Source: Heterostelium album PN500 (Eukaryota; Evosea; Eumycetozoa; Acytosteliales; Acytosteliaceae). From it: a DNA stretch of 64,000 nt. Below, one piece after another: positions 21,279-33,740 of the stretch; within the stretch, counting starts at the first letter, position 1, and each line of letters opens with the position of its first letter. Both the position numbers and the translations under genes were made by a program. The notes beneath the pieces are model-generated. The model was not told where the DNA came from. It saw nothing but the letters and a program-made list of their open reading frames with translations, and ran no database searches. Location: contig NW_008805074.1 of the NCBI RefSeq assembly GCF_000004825.1, positions 930,001-994,000 on the forward strand. Direction: 5' to 3'.

Positions 21279-21715
21279 TTAACAGAGTCCAGCCTTTTTA
21301 CAGGTGTCAGTGTATAATGCGGCAGCTGGGTGGTTATTGAGGACAGAGTTAATAAATTCATTTTTGTGAGCTTCGAAAATGTTACACTAAAAAAGTTTGA
21401 TTTTACAAAATTAATAAAAGTTCATTAGAATAGTAATAATTATGATTGTTATTAATAACCTACTGGACCCAATGGGAGTGGAACAACTTGAGAAATCTTT
21501 CCAACAACTGGGGCAGCACCAGTAACTTGACCAGTTACTTGTTGACATAAACCAGAGAGGGTCTTCTCAGCAAATACTCTTTGGTCCTTGGCTGGAAGAT
21601 TCTTGTGGACGGTTCTCAAAGCGTTTTGGCATGCTACACATTGATCATCTTCTTGGGCCGATGCTACAACGATTAGAGCAACCAATACAACTGCGATAAT
21701 AGATGAAGTTCTCAT
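21279..21715 (-). CDS. Secreted saposin-like (amoebapore-type) protein
   Basis: Two exons, 21715-21464 and 21386-21279, giving 119 residues. A signal peptide ends near VASAQEDD. The mature part is one saposin B domain with six cysteines at 26, 29, 57, 85, 113 and 119. The C-x2-C opening and six-cysteine layout are the saposin/NK-lysin pattern, which predicts pairing 1-6, 2-5, 3-4. The second exon supplies cysteines 4-6 (CNIFEAHKNEF, DTCKKAGLC); without splicing only half the domain would be made. In amoebae such proteins can permeabilise bacterial membranes in phagosomes, but some only bind lipid, and nothing here separates the two. Confidence 0.9.
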
Positions 21716-23390
21716 TTTTAGATTGATAGATATTTGTTTTACAGGAAGTAATAATGTAATTAACTAGTTTTAGTAAATAGTCTTGAAGATTGAATTGAAT
21801 GATTAAAAGTGATGGTTTTTGTCTGCTTTTATAGTGATCACTTTCAAACTGAGCACATGAATAAAGAGTAAATATCCCATGTATGTTGTCCATTTTCCCA
21901 ACCAAGGATCTACAAGCAACCCTCTAAAATAAATAGATGAATTTGATAACAATTATACCTACGAACCGGTGAATCACTATTTGATAGTAATCCAAACCAC
22001 AACAAAAAACAACAATAATCTCTAACCATCAACCAGAGAATTATGTGTAATACATGGATTTTGATATCCAATAAGAATAAAAGACATTATTACACTCTAT
22101 AGATTCAGATTGATGTAATTAATTACACCTTGTACACTTTATAATAGTATTGTCAATAGAATAAATTATTTTAATATTCCTCACAAACAAATCTATCTTT
22201 CCAACACACACTCTGTGTTTTAAATGTACACTACACAAAAATCATAGTAGTCAAATTTATTATTTTATAATTGACAGTCAGTATCTAAACAATAAGAAGA
22301 ATAAAATAATAATAATAAACAATGTAGTGGTTATAAATAGAATGTAAAATAATAATTCAATATTCTTCATTCTACACCACCACACAGCAGATATCTATCA
22401 ACTTATATCTATAAATGATTAATGTGTGTGAGTGTTGAAATAAAAAATCAGTCTGGGGTGAACGAATATTGTTTTAGTATATATTTAAAAAATAAAATAA
22501 TTTATCAGTTACAATAATGAACGAAAAATAATTTCTAATGAAGATGATGATGTATGACAAACAACATCTATCTTATCTATTTTTTTTTAAGATTGAAGTT
22601 TGAAAAACAAAATCAAGAATATTAAAATATGATTCAAATTCCCAGAACTTATCATTCTGTAGTTCTTCAACAGAGCTGCAGTGTGCCATTATAAATATGA
22701 ATATTAAATCATTTCTCAATAATTAATTTAGGTAATCCTATGATCAATGGATCAAAATCTATTTATCTAGCAAATTTTAATTTATAAAAATAAAACAAAC
22801 AAAAACACAATCCAATCTAAAGTTATCGGTTGCTCAAGTGAGTGGTTAATATTTTATTATCTAATCTATCGCACTTACACACAGATCAATATACACATAA
22901 ATCAAATCAATATTGTTTCACTTTTAAACAGTTCATTTTTTGGTCAACTAAAATATTTTAATGTTAAAATACTAATGTATTTTACAAAAAATATAAAATA
23001 TAATCTATCTTTTATTTGTTTGAGAGACAGTACTTACTCCATTAATAAGAATAATATTAATATAACAAAATTATTGTGTGAATAATAAATTTGAATAATA
23101 TTAGAAATAACTAGATTGTACAAAAAAATAAATTTTATTGTTAACAAATTTTAGTTGATTAATGAGATATGAGATCACCATTTCTTTTACTAATTGATTG
23201 GTATTCCTATTTAGAATAGAAGATTAGATTCTAAATTAATTTATTTTCTTCTTATAAAGATTTACCATTTAAAGAGATTATATGATTTATAAATAATATA
23301 TTGTTTGTTTTTGTTTTTTTTCTAATAAATTTATTTGTTTGTTTTAAAATTTTTTTCTTTTAATTTTGTAAACTCACTATTATGACGTGT
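21716..23390. other. 1.7-kb spacer
   Basis: Upstream region of the saposin-like gene, bounded by the 3' end of the ATP-citrate lyase gene. It is AT-rich with scattered CA-rich segments (near 22000 and 22370). No coding frame, tRNA or clear snoRNA boxes were found. Confidence 0.5.
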
Positions 23391-25413
23391 TTAGACATCA
23401 TAAAGTACGTCTTCCCATGGATGACGATAGAGTGGTTGTCTCATTCTCTTTTGATCGAGTGCATGTCCAATCAAACCAATGCTTCTACCGACGATAAAGA
23501 AACCATTGAGATAACCAACATTAACGATCTCTTCTATTTCCTCTTTCTTGAATAATCCACAACTGTGGAGGAGATCTAAAAATAATACACCAATACAACC
23601 ATCGACATTGAGAATCAAATTATTTGCTTTCTGTAAAGTATATTTCTCAACTTCCAATGCATAATCTAAATATTGAGATGATGAGAAATGTTCTTTTGAA
23701 TAACTATAAAAAAACAAATCAATATTATTATTAGTTCGATCGAAAAATGATTTGATTTTATCAATTATAATCAACTTACTTTTTAAGTATTACTACTCTT
23801 TTATCGATATCATCTGCAGATTTAATGAGATGACCAATACCTGGAATTCTTTTACCCTTTGCCTTCATACCCTCTACAAACTCCTCTGGTGAGAGTTTAC
23901 GATCGTATGCCTCTTTGAATACACGAGCGGAATCATCGATGGCACCTCCGAAACGTGGTCCAATAGTGAGTAGACCTGAGACCAAACTAGATACCAAATC
24001 CTTACCAGCTCTGGCTGCTACGATGGTGTTGTGTGCACCCGAGACACATGGACCATGATCAGCAGTCAGCTTTAAGCACATCTCAATGAATTTCGATGCG
24101 TATGCAGGAAGTTGTCTCTTGAACCACAACAAACCAATTACATCACCAACGTTGTATTGCTCTTGGCATATATTTGAAATTGGAACACCATTGTAGGTGA
24201 GTTCCTCTCCACGATCGTCACAGATAGTAGAGATGATACTGGTTGGCTTTCTGACCTTTCCTGCTTTGACGGCAGTCTTAAAGTCCAATGGTAATTCGGG
24301 TGGATTTGGCTCTTCGACTGGCTTGACGCTACCGGCGGCAACCAACTTTCCATAGGTATCGGCAATGACATTGGCGAAATCTTCGAATGAAGATGGAACT
24401 ATGGCACCAGCACCCTTCAATGCTGCATTCTTGGCTTCGGCAGACTCTGTCTCACCACCAGACTTGGCACCGGCATGTCCGAATTGCACTTCGGTTGGGA
24501 AGATTCTGGCAACGGTACCGGATACCCATGCGCATACAGGCTTGGTGATTTGTCCACTTTTCAATGCCTCTACGATTCCGTACTCATCCCAACCACCCAG
24601 CTCACCAAGGATGACAATCATCTTGACTTCGAGTAGTTTCTCGAATCTAAGGGCGTGGTCGGTCAGTGTCGAACCTGGGAATGCGTCACCTCCAATTGCG
24701 ATACCCTCGTAGATACCATCGGTATTCTTGGAGAGCACATTGTACATCTCATTGGAGAGACCACCAGACTTGGAGACGAAACCGACTGAACCGGAACGAT
24801 ACAGTTTGCACGCCATGATATTGTCAATGGTACCGGCGGTGTTACCAATCTTGAATGCACCGGCTTGAATTCCACCGACTGTGGCTGGTCCAATGATGAC
24901 CTTATTATTCTTTTTGGCCAAGGCAATCAATGCTCTGGCTTCATTCTCGGGGACACCCTCGGCAATGATGACAACGGTACGAATCGATGGTTGATTCAAT
25001 GCCTTCACCGAAGATTGATATGCACTTCTGTGTGATGCGAAATTCAAGAATACATCTGCATTTGGACATGATTCACATGCATCTGCAATACTATTATAGA
25101 CTGGAATAACCAATTCCTTAAATCCAAAGAATGCTTTATAGAATCCACCTATTTTAAACATTTATATTGTTAGCAAAGTTTATCAATTATGTTGGTTAGT
25201 TGAACGATTAATACCTTCAGCACCGGGATGAATTAAACCAGCTACAGATGGAGTATCTCTTTGTGAAACGTTATCGAAATCGAGCATACGCTGTACGGCA
25301 GCTTCTTTGTAATTGTAAATCAATGCTTGTGATTGCTTTGTGAAAAGACGTGCTGGCAAATGACCTTCTACTCTTGGTGTGGTCATTTCCGGTGATGTCA
25401 CTGATGGATTCAT
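23391..25413 (-). CDS. ATP-citrate lyase, synthase subunit (ACLB type)
   Basis: Three exons, 25413-25215, 25148-23780 and 23703-23391, giving 626 residues. It carries the succinyl-CoA synthetase-like and citrate synthase-like parts of ATP-citrate lyase, which makes cytosolic acetyl-CoA and oxaloacetate from citrate. Landmarks are [30 protein letters not shown], the phosphohistidine loop [44 protein letters not shown] and the ending [15 protein letters not shown]. The start [10 protein letters not shown] followed by the usual ACLB beginning shows it is the separate large subunit (608 residues in plants), not the fused animal enzyme of about 1,100. The ATP-grasp subunit (ACLA) must be encoded elsewhere. 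Note that an ATG in the first intron opens the long exon in frame. Confidence 0.95.
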
Positions 25414-27929
25414 TTTTATATTTTTCTTAAATAGCAAATTTAACTATTAATAAATATTTATTTTTATGTAACTCTTTTTTGTTATAATAAAATATCTTGT
25501 AATATTGAATTTCTATAAAAGATAACAAAGCAAAGCAAAACAATACAACAACAATAACAATATAAAACAAAACTGGGTGGTGTTGCAAATATAATATATT
25601 AACAACAAATAAAAAAAAGAACTAATTATATTTCTGTTTAGAAATAAAAATATATAAAATTACTATTATTCTTCTTTAAAATAAATAAAATGACTTGTAA
25701 ATATAAATATTTTTTATTATTTATAAAGAGAGGGTGTGTGTGTGTGTGTTGGTGTGTTTATTTTAATCTAATTAAGGGGTGTAAGCGTTAAAGTGATGTA
25801 ATATCATTTGTACAGAAGGTGGTGTTGGTGGTGTCCTTTTATGTTTATTTTGGATATAATAATAATAAAATGTAGTAACAACCACTAAGATAAAAAAAGT
25901 AATTAGGTTTGCACTTTTTTTGAAGTTATTTAATAATAGCAATATGATTGAACTCATTGGCATATGACAAGTTGACAGTCGCCGTCGGTTTGATTTTGAT
26001 TCCAATTTATTTACTATTGGTAAATATTAAAAATACTACTCATTAATTAACTACAATAATAAACAAACAGTAACAAAACAATAATTATCAATAACCCTCA
26101 AAAGTCATACTAACATGTCCAACACTTTAATAATTCCAAATCTAATTTAATTAAACTATCCAATAAAATTATGCAATATTTTTGGAGGGTTTAATTTAAA
26201 TAAAAAAAAATGAAAAAACTATTATAGGTGGTGTGCATAAAAGGTGAAGTGTTTGTTTTTTTTTTGAAGATGAACTTGATTAAAAATTAATTAACTTTTG
26301 TTTTTGTTTTTTTTTAATTAAAAACAACAATTTTTATCACTAAATAAAAAATAAACATATATGATAGATATATATAAAAAATGTAAAGTTATTGATTTTA
26401 TTACATACCTGATAAGTAAAAGTTTTAAAAATAATAATAATTATTACTTTAAATTTATAAATTATTACTTTAAAGTACAAGCAAAAAAACAACAACAACT
26501 ATAGTTTTGTTGGAATAGGGAAATAATTTGTTTGACTTTGATTGATTTAAATAAATAAAATTATGAACAAAAAAAAGAAAAAAAAGAAAAAGGTGCTTCC
26601 TTTTCGACTTATTGCTAATTATTTATTAGTTTTTGTTGTTTGAAATCGGGTATAGTGTCTTTTTGTAATTTAATGCACTGAAATAATATTTATTAAAATT
26701 AGATAGATTGGTGTTTGTTTTTTTGTAGGTGATGCCAACAACAACAAGCCCCTCCACCTCACAAAGAAGATTTTGAAAAATCACATTTCCTTTGGTTATT
26801 GGTGTTTTTGTGTTGACAATCGTTTTGTTCTTGATTCATTTCTGCTTGCTTTAAAGTGCACTCAACTCACTATCACTATTATTGTCCACTGAAATTTGAA
26901 GACTATGACATCAAAATCAAAAATGAATCATTAAATTTTGTTTGTTTTTTTTTTTCAAATCCCAAATTCCCATTAACTGCAAGATCACATTAAAAAAATA
27001 TGAGTGATGATGTGTATGGTGCTAACTTTTTATTTTCAAAGTTCCCATGGACTTTTTTTTAATAAATTTGATGAAAATATGAGGTTTTTTTAATCGTTGG
27101 TGTTTTTAATTTCTGCTTCCCTTGTTATTTTTATTTTTTATATTTTTACTTTTTATTACTTTTTATAAAAATCACAAGATATTATTGATTATTTTATTTC
27201 TTTTATGATAGTTATTAAATATTTATATATGTTGCAATTCTATTGAGTTGATTTTTATTCTCTGTTAATCTGATAAATCATATATGCATGATATACTTTG
27301 TTTTTTGACCACTACAGTTGAGTTTTTGATTTACTATTTAAGATTATACAATAAACAATTGATGAGTATAACTAAATTTACATCAGTATGTATATTAAAT
27401 CGATTGAATTAGTGGTTATCCTGATGAACTTGGTAAAAGAAACATGAAATTTTAAATATCTTTAAAAATATCTGTAATATAAAATAATTTAGTTTTTGAA
27501 AGAACTTTCTTGATAAAAATTGAAATTTCAAACCATCTAAAAATACAGAAGATGACAATCTCTTTAAATATAAATATTTTAATCATTGTTGGCCTGGTAA
27601 AAAGATATTTGTTTTCAAAGATAGGAGAAATTTGGTCAGAAATTAAAATAATTTTTTTTACAAAAAAAGATTTTTTTTAAAATTTTATAAAAATGTAAAA
27701 ACTTGTAGTATAAGGTGGATCAGGATATCGAAAAATCAAAAACCTCATCAAAATCTTATCCGTTGGCACCGAACTGCAAAAAAATCATTTTTTTACCTAA
27801 CTTTCTCAAAAGATATTTTTTTTTTGGATGCCATGCATTCATAGTAAATCCAATAACTTTATAAAAAGCATTTGGAAATCTAAACTAGATTATTTTACTT
27901 TCTTTTTTCTTAATCATATAATATATACA
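25414..27929. other. 2.5-kb gene-poor region
   Basis: Divergent region between ATP-citrate lyase and the NlpC/P60 gene. It includes a (GT)n run near 25738 and a CA- and GT-richer island at 26730-26900 with CCCCTCCACCTCAC, possibly regulatory. Apart from a doubtful small frame at 25772-25963 I see no gene. Confidence 0.5.
25772..25963 (-). CDS. Doubtful small membrane protein
   Basis: From the first ATG the frame gives 63 residues with one hydrophobic segment (NLITFFILVVVTTFYYYY) followed by a basic and proline-rich tail (KHKRTPPTPPSV). The helix-plus-basic-tail layout is protein-like, but short hydrophobic frames arise easily in this AT-rich sequence and no homology is recognised. It is listed because the region is otherwise empty. 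Confidence 0.2.
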   Translation of the reverse strand: MPMSSIILLLLNNFKKSANLITFFILVVVTTFYYYYIQNKHKRTPPTPPSVQMILHHFNAYTP

Positions 27930-29268
27930 ATGAAGTTATTTATTACATTATTAGTACTTTGCTGTACTTATTCAATTAATGCTCTATCTCCAGCTGAGGT
28001 ACGTGCATTATTTAACATGAAAACTGCTAATGTTACTGATGGACCACAACCAATGTCTATTTGTACACAAGCTGCTTCCATTGCTGAAAACTATGCTACC
28101 TGTGGATGGTAAGTAAAATAGAGGAGTTGTTTCCCATTTTGCAAGTTGAAATTTTGGTACTTTTCACTGTTTTTTGTGAAACAACTCATTTAAATATTAT
28201 ATTTACATTCACTTACGATTATTTATTATTTATAAATTAATTTTCAGTCCATATGTTTGGGGGTATTGTAAACAATTAAGCTTGAAATATAAATATATAT
28301 AAGTTTCTAACCATATTATTTTTTATTAATTTAAAAAGAGGAACTCAATGTGGTTGTGGTGGATCAGGTGGTATGGATTGCAGTGGTTTAGTCTACACCA
28401 GTTACCAACAGGCTGGATGGAGTGGAATTACCAGAGTAACCACTACTCAATATCAACAAGGTCAATCATGTGGTGGATCAAGCTCAGGCTCTTCATCATC
28501 TGGATCTTCTGGTGGTAGCTCAGGAGGAAGTTCTGGAACTACAAGTTCAGGTTCAGGCTCAGGATCTGGAACAACTTCAGCATCATCTGGTTCAGGATCG
28601 GGATCTGGATCTACATCTGGCTCATCATCTGGATCAGGATCAACTTCAGGTTCTTCTGGATCATCAGCTTCCTCAGGTTCATCATCTGGATCATCAGCTT
28701 CCTCTGGTTCATCATCGGGATCAGGTTCATCTGGATCATCAGCTTCCTCAGGTTCATCATCTGGATCATCAGCTTCCTCAGGCTCATCCTCTGGTTCAGG
28801 ATCAGGATCAACTTCAGCATCATCTGGTTCAGGAAGTGGATCATCCTCCTCCTCTGGATCGGGAAGTGGATCAGGTTCTGGTACAACTACTGCCTCAGGT
28901 TCAGGATTGGCACAAGTTGCTGATAACAACTGCTCACCATCAAACACTGCTGGTTGCACTGTTGGAGATCTCTTCTTCTATTGTTTCTCCGGTGAGACAT
29001 GTCCAGGTCATGTTGTTATGTATAGTAAGTTTTTTGTTTTATCATCATATCTTTTCAAATCGTTAACAATTAATTTTTTTTTCTAGTTGGTAACAATCAA
29101 GTTGCAGAATGCCCAACAACTGGTGAGAATTGCCATGTTATCACGTAAGTTTATCTTAAAATAAATCAATGTCTTTGGTTTTTACTAATAATTCCTATTC
29201 GCTTCTATAAAATATTTAATAGCCCATACACTGAAGATTATTATGGATGCAGAAGTATTTGCGGTTAA
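27930..29268 (+). CDS. Secreted NlpC/P60 cysteine peptidase with Ser/Gly insert
   Basis: Five exons, 27930-28108, 28248-28262, 28339-29024, 29087-29144 and 29223-29268, giving 327 residues. A signal peptide (MKLFITLLVLCCTYSINA) precedes the domain. The second exon is only 15 nt; joined, it gives CGCPYVWGGTQCGCG, restoring the family's Y-x-WGG motif before the catalytic Cys in GGMDCSGLVYTSYQQAG. The His lies in CPGHVVMYIGNNQVAEC. Between Cys and His sits a 130-residue Ser/Gly insert (SGSGSG type). NlpC/P60 enzymes mostly cut bacterial cell-wall peptides, so digestion of, or defence against, bacteria is likely. An in-frame ATG at 27828 would put 34 residues before the signal peptide and is rejected. 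The family is mainly bacterial, so an old gene transfer is possible. Confidence 0.88.
28248..28262 (+). other. 15-nt microexon of the NlpC/P60 gene
   Basis: Flanked by TTTTCAG and GTATTG, it carries one base of a Cys codon, then Pro-Tyr-Val-Trp, then two bases of Gly. Both phases fit only with this exact length. It supplies the Tyr and Trp of the conserved motif near the active site. Confidence 0.8.
28484..28910 (+). repeat. Ser/Gly-coding low-complexity repeat
   Basis: Tandem-like TCATCTGGATCA units encode SSGS-type repeats within the NlpC/P60 gene. The period makes long false frames on both strands. The insert probably forms a flexible loop on the surface of the enzyme. Confidence 0.85.
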
Positions 29269-29811
29269 ACACAAAATAAAATCAACCAAAGTATTTAACA
29301 AATATAAATAAATAAATAATTTATTTTAATTTACCCTTTTCACAATAATAAATTTTATATTGAAATTATTTCAGACATTTCCAGAGAGCTACTTTGTTTT
29401 TTCGATCCAAAACCATCATAATTGCCATTACAATTATTTAAAATATTTTTTATTATTTTTTGTATAAACAATCAAGTTGGAGAATGACGAACCACTGGCG
29501 AGAATATCTCTATTATCATTGTTTTTTTTGTTTTTTATTCCTATCTTTTGATAATATTTATTCAATATTCGCTGTGTTATTATCGATTTTCTCAACAAAA
29601 TACTTCAATATTTAACAAGAATCAAATAAATTGAAATTTTAATTTTTAAATTGTGACTTTTTTTTTTTTCAAAATCTAAGAATGGAAGCAAAAAAACAAT
29701 TAAAGTAATAAAGAATTGGAGGTTTTATTTGTGATATATTTTGTAAATAGTTTTGTTAAATAAATAAATTTATATATAGTGTTTTTTTTAAAACTTTTAT
29801 TATTTTTATAA
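29269..29811. other. Spacer with decayed copies of neighbouring exons
   Basis: AT-rich spacer between the NlpC/P60 and first FYVE-kinase genes. It holds a relic of NlpC exon 4 at 29467-29519 and a 22-base exact match to the kinase gene at 29582-29603. Confidence 0.55.
29467..29603 (+). pseudogene. Relic of the NlpC/P60 3' end (exon 4 and beyond)
   Basis: The stretch starting AACAATCAAGTTG follows exon 4 of the NlpC gene (29094 onward) for about 50 bases with a few changes, including the GAATG...CACTGG...GAGAAT order. Weaker likeness continues through the intron (TTCCTAT, then AATATTTA) and into the 3' flank (ATATTTAACAA). It has stops in all relevant frames and is best read as a decayed partial tandem duplication of the host gene. 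Confidence 0.6.
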
Positions 29812-30255
29812 ATGAATATATTTATAAAGGTACTTAATGGCCATAATAGTATCAATAGTAAAAGTAGTATAAATCTTGTAAATAATAATAATAGCAGTAG
29901 TAATAGTAATAGTAATAATAATAGTAGTGGTGGAGTTCACACATATTCAAGAACCACAATTGCCATACCCAATTGTGCAGTTCCCTATTCAAAGCTTTTA
30001 AAAGATGAACATGAAAGAGATACAACCAATACCAAGCTAGAATTCTATCCAGATGATCCACTGGTCAGCGAAGAATCTGTGAGATTCATAATCGATTTTC
30101 TCAACAAAATACATGAATATTTGATTAAGTACAAAAAACAATACCATTTAAAAGATGGCATTGAATCAATCAACATAAAAGATATCTTGGATCATACTTT
30201 ATATTTAGATAATAACAACAATAACAAACATAAAAATAATAATAACAATAGCAAC

Positions 30256-30286
<31 letters not shown>

Positions 30287-33200
30287 TTAGTAGTTTTAGT
30301 AAAATATATATAAACAGCAACAACAACAATAATAAGAATAATAGTAATAATAATAACAATAATTATAAATTAATAAATTTAAATAATAGTATAAAAGATA
30401 GTTTTGAACAGGTGCCGTTGTCGAATTCATTGCAACGAGATGAAAATGGTAATTTTATTTCTTTTGATAGTTTTTCTGAAAGTGGTAATGGAAGTGGTAA
30501 TGGTAATGGTAATGGTTTTAATGGTGGTAGTGGTAGTGGTAGTGGATATGTCAAGTTACCGGCTGTTTCTGAACATGTCAAACCAAAGAAACAGAATACA
30601 TTCAAATCATTACTCTACAATCATGTCAATCTATTTAAACATGGTAAAAGCGTGGAGTCACTAGTGGCAACAGCAGAGTACTTTGGTGTTATTGAAAACC
30701 TCTTAATAAGAGCGATTCGTCACCAAATCGAATTGGTACTGTTTCAATCGACAAGTGTTGAGAATGCACGTTCTTACTTTGGTATCACTCACGATTTCGA
30801 TCCACTAGAGGAGGAACGAATCCAAAAGGAACACAATTTCATACAGACTAGCTACGCATCACAAGAAGAGTGTCAAAATGAAAATAACTATCGTTCTTAT
30901 ATAGGAGAGAATGACCATCACATAACATCATCAACAACATCATCATCATCATCCAATCAGCAACAACAACAACAGGACAGTAGGAATTGTAGTCATATTC
31001 ATAATGATGATGAAGACAATAACTATGACACTGATATTACACAAATGATAAAGCCAAGACGTTTGATCAAGCCAATCAGTGACCATTTTGTCGTAGCTTG
31101 TCATGCGTGTAATCAACAGTTCTCCTTGTCGAATCGACGTAGTCATTGTAGATATTGTGGCAAGGTGTTTTGCGCCAGTTGTACAAACTACAGTATCAAA
31201 CGATCACATATTCCCAGTCCGGTGTATAGCTGTCTCAAAGATCGGTTGTTCTATTCGAATCTCAGAGTCTGTGAGAACTGCCATCACTATCTTACCAATG
31301 ACAAAGACCGCGAAACACTGGTTCCTGCGCTGAAGCTGCTGGCTCTAAAGATACCGATCTTGCGACGATTCAGCTCGATTTGCGTACAATGGCGAAAGTC
31401 TACCATCTCTTACCTCTCTTTGATTCGCTCGATTCAATATTCATTCTCCACCGATATACTCCAGCGCTTTGAGATACTTGCACTCTGGCGAAACAAGATG
31501 TATTTCGAGGGACACTCTCAGTGGATTCTCAAGCTGTTAGAGTCGATCGATTGGAAACATCTATCCGACGAAAAAGTAGAGAGCATCCTCAAACTTGTAC
31601 ATTCAAACCATAAACGATCGATGAGTTGCTCGCATCTAATGTGCTCGTCATCCTGTAAAGCCACTATCGATACCAAAGATGTTTTTCCACTACTTGATGA
31701 ACGAATGACACATAGCAGTATTCGAGAGTTTGCTGTCAATCAACTTTCGTCAATCACCGACGATGATCTTATTCTCTATATTCCACAATTAGTTTATTTC
31801 CTTAGGTAAGATTTTTCTTTGCCAAACAAGAGTAACTATTTCTAGATACTAACTAATTTGATTGTTATTAATTTATAGATTCGAAACATATAATTCGAAA
31901 CTAAAGGAATTCTTATTTAGAAGATCAAGAGAATCAAAGATAATTGCTCACTATGTATTTTGGGAGTTTAAGAACTGTCAACAAGCAACTGAATATGACT
32001 CAAAGTATGAATTGTTGAAGGGAGAGTTGATTCTGCAGTTGGATGACGCGCGTGGTTTCATTCTTGGCTTTGAACTGATTAATATCCTGCAACACATTCC
32101 TCAGAAGGATGGTCCAGAACTGCAGGCACAGCTACTCAAGATCGAACAGCTTCTAGCGATCTGTCAGGATATCAGATATCCCGTCAATCCTCTCTACAGA
32201 ATCAAGTCAATCGACAAGAGCCGCGCCAAAATCAAAGATAGCGCTACCAAACCAGTTAAACTCACTTTTAATTGTGTGAATGTCGAAACCAACGAAGAGC
32301 GACAGATGGATCTCATCTTTAAGAAAGACGACGTCAGAAAAGACCGTGTCATTCTCAATATTATCAGTATCATGACAAAGATTCTGAAGGAGAACATCGA
32401 TCCTTTCCTTCAGATAAAGAATCGCAAGGTTGAAAATGACTTTGAAGATTTTCTCGAGGCGGTTGGCTACAAAGATTCCAAGAAACTTGTAACACTAGTC
32501 GACTCACCAGAGTTGGAATCAGTACTGAAGTTGATGCGTCCACACAGCGATCTTGTTCAGTTTCTCCTGGTCGAGAAGGATCACTTGTCGATAGAGAACA
32601 GAATTCGATTGGAGCAACAGAAGTACATTGATGAAAACCTGTTGGATACAGAGTCAAACATACTGGCTAGCAGTAAAAAGAAAATGTTGGATCATCTTCA
32701 CAGTATCTATGCGAATGCATACAATGAAATGGTGAATATGCAGAAAGCAGAGATACACCACATTCTAAGTTCTATTATCACCTACACTGTGCTCCCATAT
32801 GGAAGTGAGTTTGGCTTCATTGAGGTCGTCCAAGATGCAGAGACACTCTACGATATCTACGGAGATCCAAAGATTACATCATTAAAGATCAATGAGTATC
32901 TAAAGAAACACAATCCAAGCCACCGGCTGCATGAAGTCAATACCACCTTTAGAAATAGTATGGCAGTGTATCTGGTGATCAGTCACCTGATTGGATTGGG
33001 TGATCGTCATCTCGAGAACATCATGCTAACGAAAAGCGGTCAGTTCTTCCACATCGATTACGGGTTCATATTGGGTAAAGAACCGAAACCGCTCATTGGA
33101 AATTATCTTCGTTATGGATCAGAGTTTGACGAGCAGATCGACATCTACGAGAACAAAGATGAACTGATCAGAATCTGCTTGATCATCTTCTCGATACTCA

Positions 33201-33733
33201 GAAAGGAAGCGTCGTTCTTCCTGTACCACCTGATGTTCCTGACCAAGTTGAATCCAATGTCCGACGCACACTTCACACTGGACTACATTCACAATGAAGT
33301 ATCGAATCGTTTCATTCCCGGGTTGAGATCGTCAGAGGCAGAAGACTGCTTTAAGAACCTGTTAAACAGCCAACGCGATACCTACAAACAAAAGTTTATC
33401 GACTCTGTCCACAAGACAAAGAAGACTTACGCACCGTACTTTACTGACGCCACCACACAGATTCTCTGGAGTTCCTACGGTGTAATCAGTAGCTATGCAT
33501 CGATCTGCAAACAGAAACTCATTCAACTGATTCCTCAACAAAGTCCAGCTGCCATGACGATTGTTGAAGGTCAAACAGGAGAAAAAGAAGAAGAAGAAGA
33601 AGCAGAAGCAGAAGTAGTTGATGAAAGAGATAGAGATAGAGAAACAAATGAGGATCAAAAAGAAGTAGTGGAAGAAGAAGAAAGGAAATATATTGAAAAC
33701 AACAACAAACAACAACAACAACAACAATTATAA
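29812..33733 (+). CDS. FYVE finger fused to a Vps34-like phosphatidylinositol 3-kinase (copy 1)
   Basis: Two exons, 29812-31805 and 31879-33733, giving 1,282 residues. The N-terminal 400 residues are Asn/Ser-rich with ordered patches. A FYVE-type finger lies at about 428-495 (CHACNQQF, RRSHCRYCG, FCASC, RVCENCHHYL); the usual WxxD start is replaced and the basic motif has Ser for the first His. A helical PIK-like region follows (LALKIPILRRFSS, LWRNKMYFEGHSQWILKLLE, SCSHLMCSSSC). The kinase shows LIFKKDDVRKDRVILNI, GLGDRHLENIML (near 1040) and [15 protein letters not shown], closest to Vps34 though with DYG for DFG. No C2 domain is seen. It probably makes PI3P on endosomes and may bind it too. 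The tail is an acidic segment ending in a Gln run. Confidence 0.88.
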
Positions 33734-33740
33734 TAATATT

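Noticed and set aside
22535-22620. C/D snoRNA-like GATGATG motif
   Set aside because: No CTGA D box occurs at a suitable distance and there is no terminal stem.
27828-27929. Longer N-terminus for the NlpC/P60 protein
   Set aside because: The 34 extra residues would bury a good signal peptide that starts at the ATG at 27930.
28462-28959. Long Pro/Glu/Asp-rich antisense frame opposite the Ser/Gly repeat
   Set aside because: It is produced by the TCA/GGA repeat period on the other strand, and the sense frame carries the NlpC/P60 motifs.
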